NCBI GenBank assembly: GCA_964417895.1
Contig: CAYQJS010000005.1
Coordinates: 95,862 to 159,861 of the forward strand
From: CAYQJS01 sp964417895
GTDB lineage: Bacteria; Chloroflexota; UBA6077; SHYK01
DNA length: 64,000 nucleotides
Direction: 5' to 3'
The position numbers and the translations under genes are program-made. The stretch's first letter is position 1; every line of letters begins with the position of its first letter. Shown one piece after another: positions 60,678 through 64,000 of the stretch. The notes under the pieces were generated by a model. It worked only from the letters and a program-made list of their open reading frames with translations, was not told where the DNA came from and made no database searches.

Positions 60678-60769
60678 GCAAAACGTCAGATGCCTCGAGG
60701 GGATCGGAGTCGTACGGAAACGCGCTTCGTGGCCCCGCACGCACAGCCCCTGCTATCATTTGCATCTGC

Positions 60770-60843
60770 GGGCAAGTAGCTCAGCTGGTTAGAGCGCCAC
60801 GTTGACATCGTGGAGGCCGGGGGTTCGAGTCCCTTCTTGCCCA
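60770..60843 (+). tRNA. tRNA-Val (anticodon GAC)
   Basis: The cloverleaf can be drawn by hand. Acceptor GGGCAAG pairs with CTTGCCC. The D arm is GCTC-AGCTGGTTA-GAGC. The anticodon stem CCACG/CGTGG encloses the loop TTGACAT with anticodon GAC. The T arm contains GGTTCGAGTCC, with two G-T pairs at the base of its stem. The discriminator is A, and the 3' CCA is not encoded in full (ACCG follows). It reads the valine codon GUC. The following 145 bp show no gene. Confidence 0.95.
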
Positions 60844-61063
60844 CCGGAACGGCAGTGAGTGGCGCGTCGTCGCTCCTCGCCACGGCGCTTGACCCTCATG
60901 GGCGCGGGCTCAGGCTACTAGCACGTCTCTCTCGTAGATCGTCCCCCGCGGCCAACCCGCCTGGAAGCAATTCCGGCTGCAGCGCCTCTTAGACCGTCGC
61001 AGCAAGCGAGAGAACGAGGAAGGACACTTCCTCCTGCCGGCCGAAAGCCTCAACACGTTGGCG

Positions 61064-61336
61064 CTACCGCCGCAGCACCTGTGCGATCACTGCGGTACCG
61101 GCGTTGCCGACATCGAGCCACACGACCTTCGGAGGAAAGCCCTCAACGAAGCTCCGTTCTCGGAAGTCGGTGTCCTTGGAGACGATGCTGAAGCCCTGTG
61201 CACGCCCATAGCCCCAGATATCGTGATCAGCGGCTCCGCGCAGACCGACGCTCGTGACGTGTACGCTGCCCGGATACTCGTTGGCGAGTACTTGCTCTAG
61301 CTTCGGGCTCACATTTTCGTCGAAGAGGAGCTTCAC
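61064..61336 (-). CDS. DUF5615 PIN-like toxin, interrupted by a TAG
   Basis: A 90-residue PIN-like protein (MKLLFDENVSPKLEQVL, ADHDIWGYGRAQGF, SKDTDFRERSF) with the acidic residues of a PIN-type nuclease. It has a GTG start overlapping the antitoxin stop by 4 bases. The frame stops at TAG 61064-61066, but translation past it continues with RQRVEAFGRQEEVSFLVLSL up to TAA at 60989, which looks like the normal C-terminal helix-strand of this family. The gene may thus carry a nonsense mutation that shortens the toxin, or the short form may still work. Confidence 0.8.
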   Translation of the reverse strand: MKLLFDENVSPKLEQVLANEYPGSVHVTSVGLRGAADHDIWGYGRAQGFSIVSKDTDFRERSFVEGFPPKVVWLDVGNAGTAVIAQVLRR

Positions 61337-61557
61337 GCCACGGAGTAGGACACGCGCCGTTCACGTGCCGCGGCGAACGCCAGGCACGCTCGAATGTCGT
61401 CTTGAGTCAGGTCCGGAAAGTCGGCCAGAATCTCGTCTTCACTCATGCCGCCCGCGAGGTACTCGAGCACGTCGTACACGGTGATTCGAGTCCCCTGGAT
61501 ACACGGCTTTCCGCTTCGAACCGCGGGATTGAGCGAGATTCGTTCTTGCCAATTCAT
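61333..61557 (-). CDS. DUF433-family antitoxin
   Basis: A 74-residue protein (MNWQERISLNPAVRSGKPCIQGTR...VYDVLEYLAGGMSEDEILADFPDLTQDDIRACLAFA). The GKPCI-x-GTRI-x-V core is the DUF433 hallmark, a helix-turn-helix-like antitoxin domain usually paired with DUF5615 toxins. It is followed by such a toxin with a 4-base overlap. The start at 61557 is chosen because a TACAAT -10 box lies at 61570-61565, predicting transcription from about 61558, so the mRNA would be leaderless. ATG 61566 would lie inside the -10 box. Confidence 0.87.
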   Translation of the reverse strand: MNWQERISLNPAVRSGKPCIQGTRITVYDVLEYLAGGMSEDEILADFPDLTQDDIRACLAFAAARERRVSYSVA

Positions 61558-61564
61558 GGCTCGC

Positions 61565-61570
61565 ATTGTA
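61565..61570 (-). promoter_or_regulatory. -10 box of a leaderless DUF433/DUF5615 transcript
   Basis: TACAAT on the minus strand, seven to eight bases before ATG 61557. No good -35 is seen at 16-18 bp (TTCAGG at 18 bp is weak). Leaderless translation is inferred from the spacing and the lack of a ribosome-binding site. Confidence 0.45.
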
Positions 61571-61681
61571 CCAGCGTCGCTGGGGACGCCTGAAAAGGGG
61601 CTGCCTGTGGGACGAACAGTGGATGTGGCGAACTCGAGTTGAGCCGGCCGACCGGCGACGCAGGTATCGCCCGCCTCGGCA

Positions 61682-61711
61682 TTGCGTCAGGACCAGGCGT
61701 TTTGCTAGCCT
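61682..61711 (+). promoter_or_regulatory. promoter of the thrS leader
   Basis: TTGCGT (61682-61687), an 18-bp spacer and TAGCCT (61706-61711). The predicted start near 61718 is just before the first paired base of the T-box Stem I (61722). Confidence 0.5.
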
Positions 61712-61867
61712 TTCCCGAAAGGCGCTGATGAGGACGAGTACCTGCGCTGCGCTTCAGGGAGGACGCGGTCGCGACTGGAAGCCGCGCTAGCCAGCGGCGC
61801 AGGGAAAACCACCTCGGAGCCAGCCCCGGAACGCAGCGAGGGCAACGTCATCGTAAGCGCGATGTCA

Positions 61868-61965
61868 TCTTGAGCGAAGCGAAGGATCTGCCGAGAGATT
61901 CTTCGCTGCGGCTCAGAATGACAGGAACGGGCTCAGAATGCAGGTACGGCTCAGAATGATGACAG
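61868..61965. repeat. degenerate R2-type repeat inside the T-box leader
   Basis: CATCTTGAGCGAAGCGAAGGATCT, GAGATTCTTCGC and three CTCAGAATG units recall the R2 elements at 5836 and 30318, shortened and followed by tandem CTCAGAATG copies. It lies within the transcribed leader, between Stem I and the antiterminator. Confidence 0.7.
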
Positions 61966-62028
61966 AAGCGGCGCTGCTAGTAAGGGTGCTCGGGTAGCTC
62001 CCGTTATCAGCTGATCGAGGGTCGGCGC

Positions 62029-62066
62029 CCTCACCCCACCCCTCTCCCAGGGGGAGAGGGAGAGTC
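62029..62066. repeat. R1-type C/G hairpin inside the T-box leader
   Basis: CCTCACCCCACCCCTCTCCC-AGG-GGGAGAGGGAGAG forms a strong stem (CCCTCTCCC with GGGAGAGGG). It is related to the R1 arrays at 1945 and 9303 and lies 20 bp before the antiterminator. Confidence 0.65.
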
Positions 62067-62098
62067 GGTGTCGGCCGAAGTTGGGTGGAACCGCGTGG

Positions 62099-62135
62099 AG
62101 CCCCTCGCCCCAATCGGGTGAGGGGCTTTGTCTTT
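62099..62135 (+). terminator. intrinsic terminator of the thrS T-box
   Basis: AGCCCCTC (62099-62106) pairs with GAGGGGCT (62120-62127), with an inner CCC/GGG extension, followed by TTTGTCTTT. It overlaps the 3' end of the T-box antiterminator, as expected for mutually exclusive folding. Confidence 0.85.
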
Positions 62136-62149
62136 GGGTGGAGGATTCC

Positions 62150-63961
62150 GTGGCAGATATAGAGACGATGCGACACAGCGCCGCGCATGTAATGGCGGCC
62201 GCGGTACAGCGGCTATTTCCGGGCACGAGGCTGGGCGTCGGCCCGACCATCGAAAACGGCTTCTACTACGATGTCGACGCCCCCGAGCGCCTCACGCCCG
62301 AGGACCTGCCACGCATCGAGGAGGAGATGCGCCGCATCGTGGCGGAGGCGCAGCCTTTCGAACGGCAGGACATGCCCATCGCACGGGCCATCGACGATTT
62401 CCGGGCCTCGGGCCAGGACTACAAGGTGGAGCTGCTCTCGGACCTGAGGGATCGGGGAACAACGCGCATCGCCAGCCGTGAGGACGTCGACGTCGATCCC
62501 TCGAACGTCTCGACGGCGACGCTTTACCACACGGGGGAGTTCGTCGATCTGTGTCGGGGGCCCCACGTCGCGCACAGCGGGGAGATCGGCGCGTTCAAGC
62601 TGCTGAGCGTCGCCGGCGCGTACTGGCGCGGGGATTCCAGCCGCCCTCAGCTCCAGCGGATCTACGGGACGGCCTGGGCTACGCAGGAGGAGCTGGACCG
62701 TTATCTCTGGCAGCGCGAGGAGGCAGAGAAGCGCGACCACCGTCGGGTCGGCCGCGACCTCGGTCTATTCATGTTTCATCCCTGGGCGCCGGGCGCCCCG
62801 TTCTGGCTGCCGCGCGGAGCGGTCCTCTACGACGTGCTGTCCAACTTCATGCGCCGGCTGCTCCTGGGGGACGCCGGCTACGTGGAGGTGCGCACGCCGC
62901 TCATCTTCAACAGCGCCCTGTGGGAGACCAGCGGCCACTGGGAGCAGTACCGGGAGTCCATGTTCACGCTGGAGACCGAGGGTCAGATGCTGGCCCTGAA
63001 GCCCATGAACTGCCCCGGCCACATGCTGATCTACGCCAGTGAGCTCCGCTCCTATCGGGAACTGCCCATGCGCATCTACGATCAGGGCGTTCTCCACCGC
63101 AATGAGGAATCCGGGGTCCTCTCGGGGCTTACCCGCGTGCGCCAGTTCAGCCAGGACGACGCCCACTTGTTCGTGCGGCCCGACCAGATTGAGGGTGAGG
63201 TTGCTGCGCTCCTGGGGCTCGTGGCGCGTGTCTACGGCATCTTCGGGCTCCAGTACGAGGTGGAGCTCTCCACGCGCAACCCGGACAAATACCTGGGTGA
63301 CGTCGCGACGTGGGAGCTCGCCGAGGCGAACTTGCAGTCAGCGCTGGAGGGTAATGACGTGCCGTTCAAGCTCCAGCCCGGCGAGGCCGCTTTCTACGGA
63401 CCGAAGATCGACGTCCACGTGACCGACGCCATCGGCCGCCGCTGGCAGTGCGCCACGATCCAGCTGGACTACCAGCTACCGGAGCGCTTCGATCTTGAGT
63501 ACGTTGGCGAGGACTCGCAAAGGCATCGGCCCGTCGTGATCCACCGGGCGATCCTCGGGAGCTTAGAGCGTTTCATCGCCCTGCTCATCGAGCACTACGC
63601 GGGTGCGCTGCCATTCTGGCTGTCGCCCGTCCAGGCGGTGATCCTGCCCATCGCGGACCGCCACGCTGACTACGCCGCGCGACTGCTGGAGCGGCTGCGA
63701 GCGCAGGGGGTTCGCGCCGAAGTCGATGCGCGCAGGGAGAACCTGAACCACAAGATCCGCGATGCCCAGCTCATGAAGACTCCGTATATGCTGGTCGTGG
63801 GAGACCGTGAGGTCGAGGCCAACACGGCGGCGCTGAGGCTGCGCACGGGCGCGAACCTGGGCTCCATCGCCGTCGACGATATCGTGGCGCGGTTCGCCGA
63901 GGAAGCGCGTGGGGGCGGGGGGTCGCACAACGTGGTTGATTCTGCTGTTGTAGGTCAGTGA
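62150..63961 (+). CDS. thrS: threonyl-tRNA synthetase lacking the N-terminal TGS domain
   Basis: A 603-residue class II synthetase that charges tRNA-Thr. The start is GTG 62150 after GGAGG. The protein begins directly with the editing domain (HSAAH at 9-13, then CRGPHVAHSGEIGAFKL), without the roughly 60-residue TGS domain of the standard enzyme. The catalytic core has FWLPRGAVLY, the zinc Cys of PMNCPGHMLIY, and the His residues of QDDAHLFV and VIHRAILGSLERF. The C-terminal anticodon-binding domain starts near SPVQAVILPIADRH. It is controlled by the T-box leader. The last 39 bp of the window contain nothing recognisable. Confidence 0.95.
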   Translation: MADIETMRHSAAHVMAAAVQRLFPGTRLGVGPTIENGFYYDVDAPERLTPEDLPRIEEEMRRIVAEAQPFERQDMPIARAIDDFRASGQDYKVELLSDLRDRGTTRIASREDVDVDPSNVSTATLYHTGEFVDLCRGPHVAHSGEIGAFKLLSVAGAYWRGDSSRPQLQRIYGTAWATQEELDRYLWQREEAEKRDHRRVGRDLGLFMFHPWAPGAPFWLPRGAVLYDVLSNFMRRLLLGDAGYVEVRTPLIFNSALWETSGHWEQYRESMFTLETEGQMLALKPMNCPGHMLIYASELRSYRELPMRIYDQGVLHRNEESGVLSGLTRVRQFSQDDAHLFVRPDQIEGEVAALLGLVARVYGIFGLQYEVELSTRNPDKYLGDVATWELAEANLQSALEGNDVPFKLQPGEAAFYGPKIDVHVTDAIGRRWQCATIQLDYQLPERFDLEYVGEDSQRHRPVVIHRAILGSLERFIALLIEHYAGALPFWLSPVQAVILPIADRHADYAARLLERLRAQGVRAEVDARRENLNHKIRDAQLMKTPYMLVVGDREVEANTAALRLRTGANLGSIAVDDIVARFAEEARGGGGSHNVVDSAVVGQ

Positions 63962-64000
63962 TTCTGTCCGCTTAACAGTTCTGAGATTTTGTCCGCCCTG

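Larger units (their letters stand above)
61718..62135 (+). ncRNA. T-box riboswitch of thrS with an enlarged linker
   Basis: Stem I base: GCGCTGATGAGGACG (61722-61736) pairs with CGTCATCGTAAGCGC (61846-61860). AGTA motif at 61737-61740. Upper stem CCTGCGC/GCGCAGG (61741-61747/61797-61803), and a distal hairpin CGCGG/CCGCG around 61764-61786. The likely specifier is ACC (61808-61810), a threonine codon, followed by A. The T-box core TGGAACCGCG is at 62086-62095; its TGGA would pair with a UCCA tRNA end. A terminator follows. Uncharged tRNA-Thr would favour the antiterminator and thrS expression. Between 61861 and 62080 lie two repeat elements, so the linker is over 200 nt. Confidence 0.85.

Noticed and set aside
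61728..61745. Hammerhead-ribozyme-like CTGATGAG near 61726
   Set aside because: No CGAAA partner at the right distance, and the stretch is explained by T-box Stem I pairing with 61846-61860.

Overview
The window is high-GC (low-to-mid 60s percent by eye), densely coded DNA. It carries family-5 peptide-type lipoprotein binding proteins, Rieske oxygenases, amidohydrolase-fold proteins, Gfo/Idh/MocA dehydrogenases, LigB-type dioxygenases, an LLM flavin oxidoreductase and a T-box-controlled thrS. This mix fits an uncultured Chloroflexota-like soil, sediment or marine bacterium. No 16S or ribosomal gene is present, so the assignment is inference. A run of ten N at 38170-38179 shows a scaffolded assembly.

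Layout. 1-3.5 kb: parDE-type toxin-antitoxin pair (toxin cut by the window edge), cobyrinate a,c-diamide synthase, amidase. 3.5-14.9 kb: first catabolic block with two VOC proteins, an MFS exporter, two Rieske oxygenases, an amidohydrolase and two binding proteins. 14.9-20.1 kb: defence and debris zone with a nucleotidyltransferase/XRE pair, a frameshifted higB with a HigA-ImmA fusion, an MFS transporter plus a duplicated fragment of it, and remnants of an FAD-linked oxidase and perhaps a UbiB-like protein. 20.1-22.3 kb: two secreted proteins. 22.7-54.4 kb: a large catabolic region, almost all on the minus strand, with a third Rieske oxygenase, three more binding proteins, three LigB dioxygenases, three Gfo/Idh/MocA dehydrogenases, six amidohydrolase-fold proteins, class II aldolase, SDR, AKR, FMN hydroxyacid oxidase, two alpha/beta hydrolases, cupin, oxaloacetate-decarboxylase-like protein, acetamidase and one LysR regulator. 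54.5-64 kb: MOSC protein, PD-(D/E)XK protein, DUF2071 protein, pseudogenes, VOC, LLM oxidoreductase, Uma2, tRNA-Val(GAC), a DUF433/DUF5615 toxin-antitoxin pair, and thrS behind a T-box leader.

How the genes fit together. The catabolic genes resemble the parts of a phthalate/protocatechuate 4,5-cleavage type pathway: Rieske dioxygenase, Pht4-like dihydrodiol dehydrogenase, LigB ring opening, amidohydrolase steps, aldolase, oxaloacetate decarboxylase. They are present as several diverged paralogues with no simple linear pathway, so the substrate is unknown. Five binding proteins occur without a single ABC permease or ATPase gene. Three operons share a near-identical promoter: a perfect palindrome with ATAAG-N5-CTTAT core (T-N11-A, the LysR-type box) centred about 65 bp upstream of the predicted start, a 17-bp spacer and a TAGCGT/TATCGT -10 box. 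One copy lies next to the only LysR gene, so the region is best read as one LysR regulon. Several enzymes in this regulon have lost textbook catalytic residues, which is the most unusual feature of the window.

Dispersed palindromic repeats of at least four families punctuate the intergenic spaces. One copy sits inside the thrS T-box leader.
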